Part shown: in pieces, positions 46,046 through 59,696 of the stretch
How positions within the stretch are numbered: position 1 is the stretch's first letter
How the letters are laid out: each line of letters starts with the position of its first letter
Source of the DNA: Holothuria scabra
Lineage: Eukaryota > Echinodermata > Holothuroidea > Aspidochirotida > Holothuriidae
Assembly: GCA_037179385.1 (NCBI GenBank)
Contig: CM074190.1
Coordinates: forward strand, 11,490,206-11,554,205
Direction of reading: 5' to 3'
DNA length: 64,000 nucleotides
Notes under the pieces: generated by a model
Told to the model about the DNA's origin: nothing
The model's database searches: none
Seen by the model: the letters and a program-made list of their open reading frames with translations, nothing else
Position numbers and translations under genes: made by a program

Positions 46046-46119
46046 AACACAGAGAGATCTAAGGGAAATATGTATAACGGATATTTATGGAACTTTGCTT
46101 CTAATTCGTCTTTTTTCAA

Positions 46120-46142
46120 TTTTTTTTTTTTTTTTTTTTTTT
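46120..46142. repeat. Poly(T) tract, 23 bases
   Basis: A 23-T run. On the minus strand this would be a poly(A) that could mark the 3' end of a retroposed sequence, but I cannot identify one. Confidence 0.9.
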
Positions 46143-46940
46143 GCTGTGACAAATGACCTTCTGAACGGAGAGGTTATTCAAAGGCTTTTTCCCTTGAAAA
46201 ATACCGAATATTTTTTTCAAAAAGTAAACAACTATGAGGGCGGATTTAGCGTGCCTAACAAAAGGGCTTTGGAATCGGAATCCTTTGACTTGTCAAAGCC
46301 TCATTCACGTCTGAATGATTTCATTGTTGTCAATAGTCCATGCCGGAGGTTATTTGCAATTATTTACTACCACTAAAGAAAGGAACAACTACGCAAACTC
46401 CAAAAGTGTTTCAGGTTCATGCCTTTTAAAAGTATACCAAAATTGGGGTTTGTGAGATAAAAATGTCCCAAGGGGTTACTCATGTCCTCCGACGCCAGCA
46501 AGTGTTTTAATTGAAAACTTTAGTCGTAAATCAAACATCTTTAAATAAGTCCTCTTTTGTACTGTAAATTTGGCAAGACACATGGAAATGAACACCTTTG
46601 CACATTGTCTATGTGACGTATCACTATACACACTTCATCAACATAACAATCATGACAATTTCTACACGTATGTGTTATAACTGTACGAACATGGGATACT
46701 TTTGTGCCTTCATGTTTCATTCCCTTCAAGTACGGTACTTAAATACAGTTAGTAGCCCATACATGTACAACACCCCATTTGTTATCTTTTCATAGAGCGA
46801 AATGCGCTTGTCCGGCCTGAAGAGAGCAACGCCGACAAGCATGTTACTGTTATTTTGGGGGCTTTTAAAAATAAATTTGGAACTATAAGCTGTGTGTTCC
46901 CTTCAGGTAAGATATAAAAGATACGACCGATTTTGGGAAT

Positions 46941-47250
46941 TTAAAGACACAGCTCTCTCACCCCAAGCAGTACCAAATGATTCTCCAAACCTTCTTACTT
47001 GAGCCCCTTCCACAATTGTCTGAAATTCATCCTCATCCAGATACAATCTCAGTCCATTGCTTCAAATTGTATAGAAAAACTCAATTTATATGAACAAAAC
47101 ACTCCTCTCAGTACCGTTCATGCTGTGTAATATAAGCTTTGGTACTCTGCATTGTTTGAATTAGTTGTCAACCAAAGAGCTGAGCCAATTGGGAATTTTG
47201 GTACCCCCGTACCAAAATTGTAGTTTGGGGTGAGAGGTTTGGCCCTTTAA
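46941..47250. mobile_element. TTAA-flanked MITE family B, copy 2
   Basis: TTAA edges at 46941-46944 and 47247-47250. Left ttaaagacacagctctctca, right read inward ttaaagggccaaacctctca. About 310 bp, closely matching 34756-35060 (for example gagccccttccacaattgtc). Confidence 0.92.
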
Positions 47251-47403
47251 ACGCATTATTTGCACTCTATGATACTCTCCTTCTGCCCTAAAATCCACCA
47301 ATGAACTGTAGTAATCGGTCACGTGGTGTTGTGATGACAGGTTAACAGGTTGTTGTGATAACAGGCAGACAGGGGAATCATGTTGAAGTCGAACATTTAT
47401 TCA

Positions 47404-47663
47404 TTAAAGGTAAAGAGCAGTCCCCCAAAACTTATTTTGAAGAAAACGCTAAATAACTCAATTTTCATCTTATTTCTCTTCAAAGTATCTTTAATTACAT
47501 TTTATGACTCTACTATTGCATATTCAAGGTAAACCAAGCAGTTATTTCCAGTAAAATTCCATTTGAAGAGAGAAAACATTTTCACATGACTCCCAACAGC
47601 CAATCATGAAACTGGACAGTCTACTACACTTCTTCAATTTGGGATGACTGTTCCTGCCCTTAA
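47404..47663 (+). mobile_element. MITE family A, copy next to two family B copies
   Basis: 260 bp, TTAA at both edges (47404-47407, 47660-47663). Left ttaaaggtaaagagcagtcc, right read inward ttaagggcaggaacagtcat. Close to the copy at 37191. Confidence 0.92.
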
Positions 47664-47975
47664 ATCTATTTTTTCACAAGAAAACGTACATTGTGAGTGT
47701 TGTCTATACATCGAATGGTTTCACGGTAAAGATGTCAGTTTGAAGAAAACTTGACTGCAGTTTATTTTTAATAAAGATAAACATTGCGATATTTTAGGAC
47801 TTCAAAAATAAAATCGATAACTATTCTGTAAATTTGCTACTATTTAGTAAACTGCTCAGTCAATACGCGCTTCCGTAATCATTTTTCCAAGAGTAATATG
47901 ACAGGCGCCGGTACTAATAGGAAAAAAGACCCAGGACTGACTACACGCCAGTACATAGCATTCAAGTTTGCGTTC

Positions 47976-48277
47976 TTAAAGGACCAGTTCTCTCACCCAA
48001 ACAGTATCAATTTTCCTAACCTTCTTACTTAAGCCCCTCCCACAATTGTCTGAAATTCATCCTCATTCAGATACAATATCAGTTTATTGCTTCTAGGTGA
48101 TTATAGAAAAACTCAATTTATATATCAAAACACTCTCAGTACCATTCATGCTGTGTAATACAAGCTTTGGTACTCTGCATTGTTTAAATTAGCTGTCAAT
48201 CAAAGAGCTGAGCAATTGAAAATTTCGGAACCCGGGTACCAAAATTGCAGTTTGGGGTGAGAGATTTGGCCCGTTAA
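47976..48277. mobile_element. TTAA-flanked MITE family B, copy 3
   Basis: TTAA edges at 47976-47979 and 48274-48277. Left ttaaaggaccagttctctca, right read inward ttaacgggccaaatctctca. It lies about 310 bases after the family A copy. Confidence 0.92.
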
Positions 48278-48279
48278 AA

Positions 48280-50230
48280 TCCCCCAATCGGCGGTGTCAA
48301 ATAGTAGTTATAGGAGAGGTAAGTAGGTAAGTAGGAGCGAAATTTATTCTCAACTCTTTCATTTTCGTGTATATTCTATTAGTGAAAGGACCAAAATATG
48401 ACCTGCCTCAAAAACTGAGGGACAGATCAAACCTGAAAATGCATCCTAAATTGGATCGAATGACTCTTTTTTTATTAAAATCTTTACTGGAAATGTTGTC
48501 GTTTTTCACTCTAAATGTGTTTGAGTTTTTATGTCTCAAATATTGTATACATATAGTGCTATCATTTGTTAGTCCTAATCATTATTTGTTGAAAGTTGCT
48601 ATAAGTCCGAGTATACATGTTTTTCTCATATATTAAAATCATTTCATGATGATGCTTTGACAGACTTCAGATTGGCACCGATTCTCAGAAAACCATTTTT
48701 AATAATCAGACACTAGTGCAAAACACCTCTCACACAGGCAAAAAAAAAATGTTTCCTTTTCTGTTAGTTTATCCAATTCTAAATCATTTATATGCTCACA
48801 ACCGTTAAAAAGCAATTCTGTCTCTTTGCAATCGTTACACGAAACATTTTATCAACTCAATATTTGCTGAAGTAACGCCCCGATTTTAAATATCCGTCAC
48901 CCAACAAATTACAATCTATGAAGGCCAACGGTACGTTCTTTCAGTGGTGAAAAGTGGCACGTGTTGGAATTCGCACCTTCCAGGAATGACTCTGGGAGTG
49001 CCCCGCGAGCAACGGCAACTGGTGAGCCTCGAGTAAACGCTTTATATCACCAGCAGGCGTGTCTCGGTGCTTTAAGTTGTGCCGCTAAAATTGTGAGGAG
49101 TCCTTACAAGCAGGGGTGCATCGAGATGTTGACGAACATGTGAAATAAAATCATGAGGTATGGCCAAATCAAACACCCTCTGGAGGTTAAGGACAATGGA
49201 CAAGGCAAATACATATTTGCCAAGAGCAAACTTTGAAAGAAGGGAAATTAAATAAAGTACTAAGAGTACCAAGTTTTCAGGTGTACGTAACCTACTTATA
49301 TTTTTATGTTGGAATATTTGGGTAATATTATTCCACTTTTATGAGTTTGGTTTCATTTTGTGTTTCGGAGACACTTGGCAGTTGGGCTATTAAATAAAAA
49401 AAAATTGTGGTCGTTTCTTTAATTTTTGCAACCACTCTCTAAAAAAGTGTTATTTTCAAACTCGAAACGTAACAAGGAATTTTGTTAGAAAGATGTAGAA
49501 CGGTTGAAGCTACTTATTACTATTTTTTTTTATAGAAGTACTTCAAATGATGTCAGCCGTTTCTATAAAAATGAGATTAGAAATAGAATATTTTGGTGAG
49601 TAAAATTTTACGGATGATAGTTTTCACATTTGTTATTTTAAGTTAAATGTGAGCTCGAAATGAATTTTCTTTACATGACGTAATGTTTGCATTTAACTTC
49701 TGTGTTTTTCTCACAACAGTCCCATAGAACTGCAAGTTGTCTCTCGCATTCCACCAATCTATCAAATCAAATTAGAGAAATACATATGAAAATAGGAGGT
49801 AACGAGGAGGGCAATAGACTTCACTTTTTATGCTTAATCCAGACTGAAGGTTAATTACTCCATTGAACCTGACTTGTTACAACATTAATGATAAAAACCA
49901 ATCATGCAATTTAAAAAGCTGTTAATGACGTTTGAAGTAAGATACAATAAAAAGATTTTAACAATCTGTGGAAATTTTTGTTGGGTCGAAAAGTTTAAAT
50001 ACTGTCCAGTGCTCGTTAATCTTGTCAACGCCACCACAAGGTAAGACTTCTCATCGCTAGCTCTCTTTACAAGGAAACTCAATCAATTCACACTTAAAAA
50101 GGATTTCATTAAGCTGTGAAACCACCCAATCAGCTCTCTAAAGGATTTGAATTGACGTGACTTCAATGAGAGTGTAATTACCAAGAGGAAATTTACGTCA
50201 ATAACCCGCAACGACTGTTGAATTTCTTCC
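48280..50230. other. Unassigned interval
   Basis: No supported gene. A GC-richer patch at 48955-49090 has a 60-codon frame without family resemblance. Confidence 0.35.
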
Positions 50231-50241
50231 TAAAATTCGCT

Positions 50242-50589
50242 GGGATAGTCAATTAGCCCAACCCATTTAAGAGGGTGAGGGAGAATGTAAAATACTTAGT
50301 AAAGTTTTAGTCACGAAGGACAGGGCCTATAAAATATTTGATGCGCACTAAACATGGAGCTACTAGTTTTAAAACTTTATAAAAGGGGAAAATTAGGTCT
50401 CCGTTAAATAATTGAAAAAAGTCGCCTGGATAGTCATTCAGCCCAACGCATTTTACAAGGCAAACTTTATGTATCATATTTCGAGTAAAGATTGCAGCCA
50501 CGAAGGTTAATCCTAATTTGACGGACACAACAAACATGGAACTACCGTACCTTAGCTTTAAAACCTTTCATAAAAAGGGAAAATTAACA
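50242..50589. repeat. Diverged tandem duplication, 187-bp period
   Basis: Copy 1 (50242-50402) and copy 2 (50429-50589) share, in order, ggatagtca, agcccaac, cacgaagg, acatgga, ctac, ttttaaaactttataaaa or the close ctttaaaacctttcataaaa, and gggaaaatta. They are old, with many differences, and non-coding. Confidence 0.75.
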
Positions 50590-53500
50590 ACAAATAAATG
50601 AAATGAGGCCTCCATAAATGAGTGAATCAATATTTTTGCTTAAACTGTTTCCAAGAAGATAAGATGGAAATCCAAACTTCATATAAAGTCAGTGTCATCA
50701 TTGCGACGACGGCATGCTGAAAATAAGTAGCGGCCCAATAAAGAACCAAAATTACATCGGGATATTATCAAATCGGTTGACGGTTTCTTATCATACCGGT
50801 GTCGCATTTTGATACAAAGCTGTTTTCGATAGAGTGGATGAGATTATCAAATGAAACATATTGATTCATAGTTGTTATAACATGAATCACTGAAAGAATT
50901 ACCAAGGGAGCACGGGGATATCCCTTCCCAGCCCCGATTCAGTCAGGCACGGTATATAGAAGCAATGTGTAGAAAACAATTTTCTTCCCCTCCCATTTCT
51001 ACTTAGTCAAAAGTCATGATGCACTTGACCCCACTTTGGGAATCCTAGCGGATCCGATGCATGTCACCGCAACCAACATAGCTTGAAAGGAGTGAGACGA
51101 TTGTTACAAATATCTCTTTCGTCTAATGGGGCTAAATTCCGGAATTGCACAAATAATGTTATTCCTTGAGCTCTGACACAGTACATACTGAATAGCCTAT
51201 GCAATCAAATTGTTCAGTCTTCGTGCAATCTTTGTACTGTTGTTCATTGTTTACCCATTCACCCCCCCCCCCCCTTCTCGCAGCTCCCACGACCACACTG
51301 GAGTAAGAGAGGGCAAGGTACGGCAGTTAAAAAACCAGCGGTTTATTTAACAACTATACCAATGTAAGTTTACCTGTAGATCTATTTGTGTTCTCTTGGC
51401 ATCTTTTACCCACATTCTCTGTGGCACCTACATGCACGTTCAAATCGAGCCTACAGTTACAATAATACATTGGTAGTATTTGGTCTTTTAAAAGCCTTTT
51501 TGAATACACGATGACGTCTCGCTAGACTTTCAAGACGCAATGCAGTTGTCTCGTCAAGTTCAACCCCACTAGTACCCATTCAGACCAACTATAGTGCTTA
51601 TTCCACTGCACAAATGACAAGGACAGTTATGTATTGTGGCGATTGTCTGTCCCCCTTTTATATTTACTCTCGAGATTGCAGGAGTTACTATTATCCTATA
51701 TATTTAGGTCACTCCATATTGATGTGTGGCCCATATTGCCACAATGGCTAACCCGCCTGTATTGTTACAACGCAGACTGAAGGTACACAGGACCTAAAAT
51801 AGCCCGTTTTTGTTCTATGTATTGTGAATACATCCTATAGACCACTGAGCCATATACAATGTACACTTTTATGTATAGATGACTTAGCCTAGGCTATGGC
51901 CCAGTACGATTACATATCACAGGATTTAAATGAATGAAAAGACCGTGGTCTGGTGGTAAAAAAGTACCACCATTGGGTAGAAAATCATATTTCTGAAAAG
52001 GGGCTCTGAAGTGCGACTAGTATCCAACCAAACGGACTTAAACGAAAAAAAAAAAAAAAAACGTTAGAATTTTCTTGTGGCACGGTGGTTTGTAGGCTAC
52101 CCCTAATAGACAATACAACTTGTTTGGCTGTTGGGGTTATACCTCACTATTTTATTGCCGCATTATAAACACTTGGACTGACATTGAATTTCTCACTTTG
52201 ACAAATGACATATTACCTCAACATTACATTCAATGTCTAAACTGGGTAAAGTTTTTATAAAAAAAAAAATAATGAACTCACTAAATTTACATGAGAGTGT
52301 CATCATAACTTGATAACCATTTTAAAACCATATCCTAAGTTGAAATCAATCTTTTAGTTTGGTAGGTAATCAATATAGCTCAACAATTTATCAAAATGAA
52401 CTTTTATTCCAACTCAAGCAGTGTTTTTTTGTTTTTTTTTCTCTCCAAATATCTTTTATCGGATTATTTGAGTCTATAAACATGTCATTGATTAAAGTAT
52501 AACTTCACAAATTGTTCATTTGTGTCAACATAACACAGTTAACCTGACAAAATTCAATGTCCACACTTTGTTCTGTTTAATTGAGAAACTTTTGAAGAAA
52601 GTTTCATAAGAGTTTGTCTGACAAAGATTAAGTGGACTTCCAGTAATGATAGGGAAAACCTTTATTGTGGTATATAAAAAAGTGTTTCTTGTTACACTTT
52701 AACTTACTATTGCGTTTAATACGATGAACAAATATTATTTGGAAACAGACAGAGTAGAAAAAACTTGTTTCTTTCGACTAGAACCTTCAGTCTAGGTTCT
52801 TAGGTTCAAAAGATCATCAAGTGTCTTAGAGAAAAAAACTTTTTACAATTACCACTTTACGCAATTTTACAAGTTACCAGTTACAATTATTTTTTTTTAA
52901 CAAAGTATTAGAATATATCTATGCAATTGCTTAGACTATTTGTACAAATACCAGGTTTCTTGCAAAGGAATATTTGAATTTATTATTATGTTTTTTTTTT
53001 TGGTTAATTTAAAACATTAATTGTTTGAAAAAAGTTGTTCATGTTGTAAGCGTTAAGAGTTTTTGCTGGTTGATTTCTTGTCTGTTTTTTTAATAGGACA
53101 ATATTATTTATTTATTTCTCTTTTTGTCATCCGAAGGTTTTTTTAGTTATGTTTACCATGTTAAATGTGACCGTTTTGCTCGAGTTTTACATTCTCTAAA
53201 TGCAAAACGGTGAAGTTGGGGATGAATATTCACGCTACAAGAGTACGAATGGCTTTTTCGACTTATTTTCTAATAAAAGTTTTCACTCCTAGTTTAAAGT
53301 GGTCCATAACTTCACTCTAAAATGTAATTTTTCACATCAGAAGGTTTAAGATGGTAAATCATTGAATGGAAACGTCATCGGTTCTACAAAAAAAATAAAG
53401 AAGTATGTTTAAAAATAGCACTTTTACAACTGAACAAAAATTGAGTTACACGATGTTTCAGTCAGAATGGTGCCAAAGTCCAACATTTTGAAACTAGTAA

Positions 53501-55700
53501 CTTTAGTTCATAAATATAGTAGCCACGCAACTTGGGGTTGTTGGCGGCTAACAGATGTACATACAAAATAGTGATAAACCTTCAGAGACTGTTAATCTGC
53601 TTTCGTAGCCTAAAGGCTTTCTAGTAGGACAATAGACCTATCGAGGAGGACTTACTCACAAACAACCAGTTTTACCAATTTCAAAAGGACCTATTCTGTG
53701 GCTCTTCAATAGAACCCTATCGGGAACCCACAAGCCGCCATGCATAACTTAACAAATTCAATGCCCCCCTGTAATTAAGATTTCTTTCAAAAGACCGAAT
53801 CGCTTCAGAAAAAAATACCAACTCTATTCAAAAGCGCCAAAAGCTGTGAATTTTCTGAAAACGACGTCGTGGGGATAATATGTATGATAATAAAACGAGA
53901 AAATTCGCGGTAATTTTCGAGTCGAAGTTGAAGGAATTTCATCGGGAAGCCGGAGTGTGAAGGAATTTCAATGAGAGGTAGTGAAGATTTCAAGAGGATG
54001 ATTAAGGGACCTTAATTACTAGCAAAGTAGCCAGGGAGCTTGCATGGGTGGTCATTAGGGGGATGTGATGAGATGTCACAAACAAGAATGGGTTCGGGAC
54101 AATTTTATAAACAGCTTCTTTAGTCCCATTTTGTCCCCTGACCTTTTAACTGTCAAAAACAAAGTTTGATTTCTTTTACGTGATCTAAGGCCTGTGATTG
54201 AACAAAATTGTCGTCTGACAGTTTGATATACGAAGAAGCAATGGTTACTTTTAAATACCAAAACAATAGCATCTATGTCTAAGTTTACTTTTTATACTTG
54301 TTCAAGTGTTCTTTGGTTTCTGGTTTTGATTTATTTTAAATTAACTTACTCAGAATCATTAATAATTAAATAATTTTTATTGTACTTACTCTTGACATAG
54401 GTCAATAGAATAAAAGGTCGTGTGATAAACTTTTTTCTGAATCAAACTTTGAAATGAATTTGAAACAAAACGCTGTGCAGCTACTTACAGTATGGCAGCC
54501 GTATGCTCAGAACAAAATTTCACCTCGTGACCGAAACGACTTGCTAGGCATCCTATGTAGACGAAAATATACAGAAAATTTAATTTATAAGTGTGTTCAG
54601 TATCATGACAAGTGTATAGTTTCGTAGATGTTATAAAAATATAATACTAACAATACAATGTTTTGTTAAGATATTTACAGATACTTGACACTTGGTGATT
54701 TTTTGAGTAAGAAAAAAACGTTTGATGGATCCTTGAACTTGCACAAACAGGCAAAGTTGTAAAAATATCAAACAATTGATAGACCAAATAGGCCATTGTT
54801 TAATGTTAAGATTATCTTTAAGTGGAATAACTTGTTCTCAAAGTTTCTGGAAAGTAGTTTTCAAACTGCTCTGCGTTACAATAAATATCAAATATTAACT
54901 TTTGAAATTCACTTTTGAACTGCTAAAGTATTACTCGACATATCCAAAGACTATAGTCTGGTCATGTTTCGTGTAATATGATTATTTATTCCGATACCTT
55001 CCATTTTAGTTTACATATTCGTATTTGCTTCTAGTCACACCAACTTTGATCGCAATGTCTATTCTTTGATATAAGTAGGACTGTAAACATAATTTAAATA
55101 ATTCTTATAAAAAAGTCGAAACTAAATGTCATTGGTTTGAAGAGGCCCAATATTTTAAATAAATCTACGCTGACTAGGATATTTACTAATAGAAGTAGTA
55201 TTTTTAAGATTTTTAAGTGGGTTTAGCCTTGTAAATATAGAAGCTTTAAAAAGGAAAAACGAATATTCCCAACGGGGATATTTCCAGTTACTTTTGATAC
55301 CATGAAGTGAACTGAATTCCACGTTATGTATTGTGTGGTGGCGGACCGTCCATCATGGTCGTCAGAATGCGGACGACCACCCCTGACGGACCAGAATGCC
55401 TATCGGCGCCCTTTTTAGGGTTTTAACAGCCTTCCTTAACGCGTTTATTTAGGTTATTGTCGCCCCTCTGACCAAAATCCGGACCTTCCCCACGGTCACT
55501 TTGATTCAACCGTGATTACATCGCCGGGGGGGGGGGGGTCAATCCCGTCGTGCCGGCGTTATAAAGCCCTTCGATCTAGAAGAATTTCTCCCCATCCGTA
55601 TAGATCAGAAGGTACCGGTTTGTAATTTCCAAGAAAGCAATGACACAATTAACAGGCTAAATGTTCATATTTTAAAGGGAAATAGTACGTTAAATATGCA
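50590..55700. other. Unassigned AT-rich interval
   Basis: About 5 kb in which I find no coding exon and no terminal-repeat element. It holds a C12 tract (51263-51274) and several A or T runs. A GC-richer patch at 55335-55560 includes G13 (55526-55538) and no recognisable frame. It may hold decayed elements that I cannot identify by eye. Confidence 0.35.
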
Positions 55701-55709
55701 TCAACTTGG

Positions 55710-56377
55710 GGTACTACAGACGAATCCGGACAGATTGTGATGGTCTGATTTTAGTCGACCATTACTGGGGTCCATCACCTTTAATCTTTAAATTGTCTTC
55801 CTTACCTGTTCCATGGATGGTTGTTCACTGAAGTGTATCTTGTTTTTCAAAATTTCACTGAATATGAGGATTTGAATTCACGTAGACAATAAATGAATAC
55901 GATTAAAGGCTGATGGACCCCACTAATGGCTGCCTACACTCTTAAATCAAAAGAGTGAACTTAGTTACTCTTTAATCGAGTGAAAAGTGTAAATTCACGC
56001 CATTAGAGTGATAATTCACTCCAAGAGGAGTGAAGTTCACTCCAAAAAAGAGTGAAGTTCACTCCAAAAGAGTGAAGTTCACTCCAAAAGAGTGAAGGTC
56101 ACTCCAAAAGAGTGAAAATTCACTCTTCCACGAGTGCCTGCAATGATCGCTTTTTTTTTAGAGCGATCACTATGGGCACTCCATCAAGAGTGAAACTTCG
56201 CTCGTTTTAAGGGAATTTCACTCTTTTTGGAGTGAACTCCACTCCTCTTGGAGTGAATTACCACTCTAATGGAGTGAATTTACACTTTTCACTCGATCCA
56301 AGAGTGACTAATTCACTCTTTTGATTTTAGAGTGTACAGTCACTAAAACAAACGCATATCGGATTCGTCTATACTGC
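55710..56377. mobile_element. MITE family D, interrupted by a nested element
   Basis: The outer left end (actacagacgaatccgg) is inverted at the right (cggattcgtctatact, 56360-56375). Inner inverted blocks are accattactggggtccatca (55759-55778) and tgatggaccccactaatggc (55911-55930). The expected right end is split: the GAGTGAA palindrome at 55937-56334 sits between ggctgcc and the distal cagtcac. A related uninterrupted copy is at 59443-59623. Confidence 0.7.
55937..56334. mobile_element. 398-bp palindromic MITE (GAGTGAA family), copy 2
   Basis: TA flanks at 55935-55936 and 56335-56336. The ends cactcttaaatcaaaagagt and actcttttgattttagagtg are inverted. The centre has gatcgctttttttttagagc. 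It matches the copy at 29277 but with a different number of internal aagagtgaagttcactcca units, so arm length varies by unit gain or loss. Confidence 0.93.
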
Positions 56378-56506
56378 AATTAGCTGCACACATTATCAAA
56401 CCCTATAATTTCAACAATAAAGTTAGCTATAACCTATCTTCATAAACTTTTTATACATTCTAAGGGTAACAGGAGTTTCATCATTTGAATTTTTAAGTTG
56501 CACCCA

Positions 56507-56537
56507 CCCCCCCCCCCCCCCCCCCAAAAAAAAAAAA
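56507..56537. repeat. C19A12 homopolymer junction
   Basis: Nineteen C followed by twelve A, equal to T12G19 on the minus strand. Confidence 0.9.
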
Positions 56538-56539
56538 GT

Positions 56540-59390
56540 TCAGCAAACAAATAATGGGATTTCTTTTTAAGAATCTTATTTCTTCCAAAAAGAGGTATGG
56601 TATTTTACTTATCTATCATCGTTTTTTGTCTATAAACATTAGTTTCAAAAACATCAAAACAACCTTTCATACAAAAGTTACGGTATAATTTTACTTCAAC
56701 GGTGACCACTTGTCTTCTACATGTCCTTAATATTTCCGTGAACATGACATGAAACTTTTTTCATTTTCTGTAGTTCTTGTGATGTGATAACTCGCAAACA
56801 CTCCTCCAATGACGCAACTTTCTGAAAGCATATACTTGTTCATTACGCTTGTCATTTTCATTAAAGGCACCTATTCATAATACTTTTTGGACACAAAACC
56901 CTTCTGCATAATCACACAAATGGAATTTTTGGTCATTTCGGGTCTGACGAAAAAGTTGTCTGCTGCCATCTGTTACAATGCTTGATTCAGTAATCAGAAA
57001 ACTTCACTCGGTAATCAGACTTTACAGCTTAACGCATATGTAATTGCAAATTTCAAACATATTTTAATTTTGGAAAAATGTTAGGTGATACAGGCTAATA
57101 AAGGGAAATCACAGTTGAAAAAAATTCTTTTTTCAATGACAGGAGAAAATCATTGAAGTAATAGCTAGTTCTGTCAATTTTCTGTAGGCTATCCTATTAT
57201 TACTCTCCGAAGAGCCAATGGATTAAAGACATGACCATTTGTTTTCCATAATGACTGCTAAATTCTTTTTTAAGTTGGATTATTTAATGGGGTGAGGTTA
57301 TGGTATAAACAGGTGCTTGGAATTGTAGACTGTGAAATTTAATTTCCAGATTTATTTCATCTATAGTGATACTGCATTATATTGTTAAAAGGGGATGTTG
57401 ATTGGTCCTATTTTTGGCTGTAAAACAGTATTCTAAATATGACTTTTAAGTATTCGGAATGGATGAAATGAACAAGAAGACTGACTATTGTTCCAATAAA
57501 TTCCTTCTTTTCTAGACCCACGTAAATCTACGACAGATCTGAAATCAACAGGTACATTTTATGCAGAAAAAAACAAACTACATGAAAATTAACTAGTTTT
57601 GAAACATACATACAATAGCCCCATCACATATTGACTTTTTTGTTTCAATGCTTAATTTTTTATTATGCAAATGTGTACAATACATGTTTTTTTTTTGGGG
57701 GGGGGGGGCAGTCTTCTGAGATAACTCCGGGAAAAAGTTTAAATTTTATATCAAGGATATTAGCCAGTTGGGGGAGTATTTCATGATCATCATGCACTTT
57801 ATCCGTCTTTTAGAATGCTTTATGTTGTACATAATCATTCAGTTTTGGTGTCATATGCTCATTCACACTGGCAGTGGTAGCTCTCTTCACATATGCACAG
57901 TAATCAAGACAGCCATGCGCACACCAGACACTGTTATCACTACTGTAATGTTTCAACGCCACGGATTCGACCTCTTGTAATATGTACTGCCAGTAAAATC
58001 GAAATCCGAACCGGCGATAAGGCATCGATCGATACCAATCGATTCATAACAGAGACGATACAATGAAACCACTTCGTGTTGATTTTGGTGCAGTCTAGTT
58101 TGAGTTTTAAGTAGTAGTATTCTTGTGTGTGTGTATATACGAACGCAACTTATGATATTGTACAGTCATACAAAACCATTGGCCGGTGAAAACAATAAAT
58201 ATCTTAGTGACCTCAAAAAACCATATTTCTCTTTTTACATCTGTGGCAAGGCAGGACGAAAAGGGGTCTCCCATATAAAGTGCATGAGAAATGTGAAAAA
58301 GTCAACATAACGATTGAGACAATCAAAAATAAAAATACTCCTTCAAAACTATAGTGCCGTTATGTCTTCTTGTTAATATGTTATGTTATGTTATGTCTTC
58401 ATGTTAATATTACGCTCTAGAAATTTACTTAGCTTAATTTAACTTACAATACGTACTATTGTTATATGCAGACAATTGAATTATCTTAGCCTACATAATG
58501 GCAACGTGACAAAACAACTTCATACAGTAACTTCATACGCAGTAAGCTTTATGCGTTCAGATCATGACTTCCAATGTATACAAAATTATACAAAACAAAA
58601 CACAAAATTGCAAAGCTTAAATATTTAATCAACATCACTCAAGTTATATTAGGTCTTTATCATGATGACTAACATCATAGCTCTGGAATGTGATATCTGA
58701 AACAAAATCTTTTCTAATTTTTTATTCATACAAGTAAGTCTAAGCTACTTCTAACGAAAACAGAAGTGTTCTGAGGGCGGATTACCACTAGGACTTAAAT
58801 ATTTTATCTCACACTAGACTGACACGGATTCACGTTTTGTGAGTATATATAGTCATATATTTAAGAGACCAGCCGAGTTTATGATGAATTCAAATTTTGT
58901 GACTGTAATAATAATTTCCCTCTCATCAGCTTATGCAAAGAAGACGTTGTGAAGACTGCAAAACTGAAGTATAGGGATAGATTGCAGTTTTTAAGACTAT
59001 ACGGCACATCTTATATTTTAATTTTTTTTTTTAAATTTTATATCCATGTTTTTAAATTGCCTTAATGATCTATCTCCTGCTAGTTGTATAAACATGCCCT
59101 CTCAGTTTAACGATTGCACTTCTCATTGTGATTTCGGTGTCGTACATACCGGATATCGATTAAACCAACTTTCTACTTCGAAATAGGTTCATTATAGCTA
59201 GGCTATTTAACCTAACATAAATCCTTTTCCATGCAAATATCAGTCACAAAGATTGTGGGATAAAATTTTGATGAGTATTTTGTTGTTCACTGGCATTTAC
59301 TGTGGTGAAAGCGACTCATGTTAAACTCATGATTCTTCGTAGGTGCAATCGCCTTTTAGGAAATATGAACTACGTACGCATTTTCCTTGT
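56540..59390. other. Unassigned AT-rich interval
   Basis: Includes a T10G12 junction (57687-57708) and a short ttatg repeat at 58376-58396. Overlapping frames on both strands at 57768-58025 have no family resemblance. No supported gene. Confidence 0.35.
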
Positions 59391-59442
59391 AACTTGTAGG
59401 CGAATTGGAAAAATCAACAGATCAGGTGATGGTTTGATTTAG

Positions 59443-59623
59443 TCGTCCATTACTCGGGTCCATCAGCTTTCATCTTTCAACATGGAAATCTTTGCTTTGT
59501 GAATGTACACTGAAAAACGTCTTGATTCCATCAATTTCATCGAGTATTTGAGGTTAGGATAATAGGATTGCATTTAGACAACATTAAGATGATTTAAGGC
59601 TGCAGGACCCCACAAATGGCCGA
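59443..59623. mobile_element. MITE family D, uninterrupted copy
   Basis: Left ccattactcgggtccatcag, right ctgcaggaccccacaaatgg, inverted relative to each other and matching 55757-55930. Fainter outer repeats (taggcgaatt at 59398, ggattcggcta at 59639) suggest the full element is about 59395-59650. Confidence 0.7.
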
Positions 59624-59696
59624 CATATCCAGCTGCTTGGATTCGGCTAGGAAAGAGGTAATTTACAGAGAGGATAGGGGGAAGTTAATTAGGTAG

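Noticed and set aside
48961..49143. 60-residue frame in a GC-richer patch with a ggtgag donor-like site
   Set aside because: Too short and without family resemblance; the splice-like sites are not enough to call an exon.
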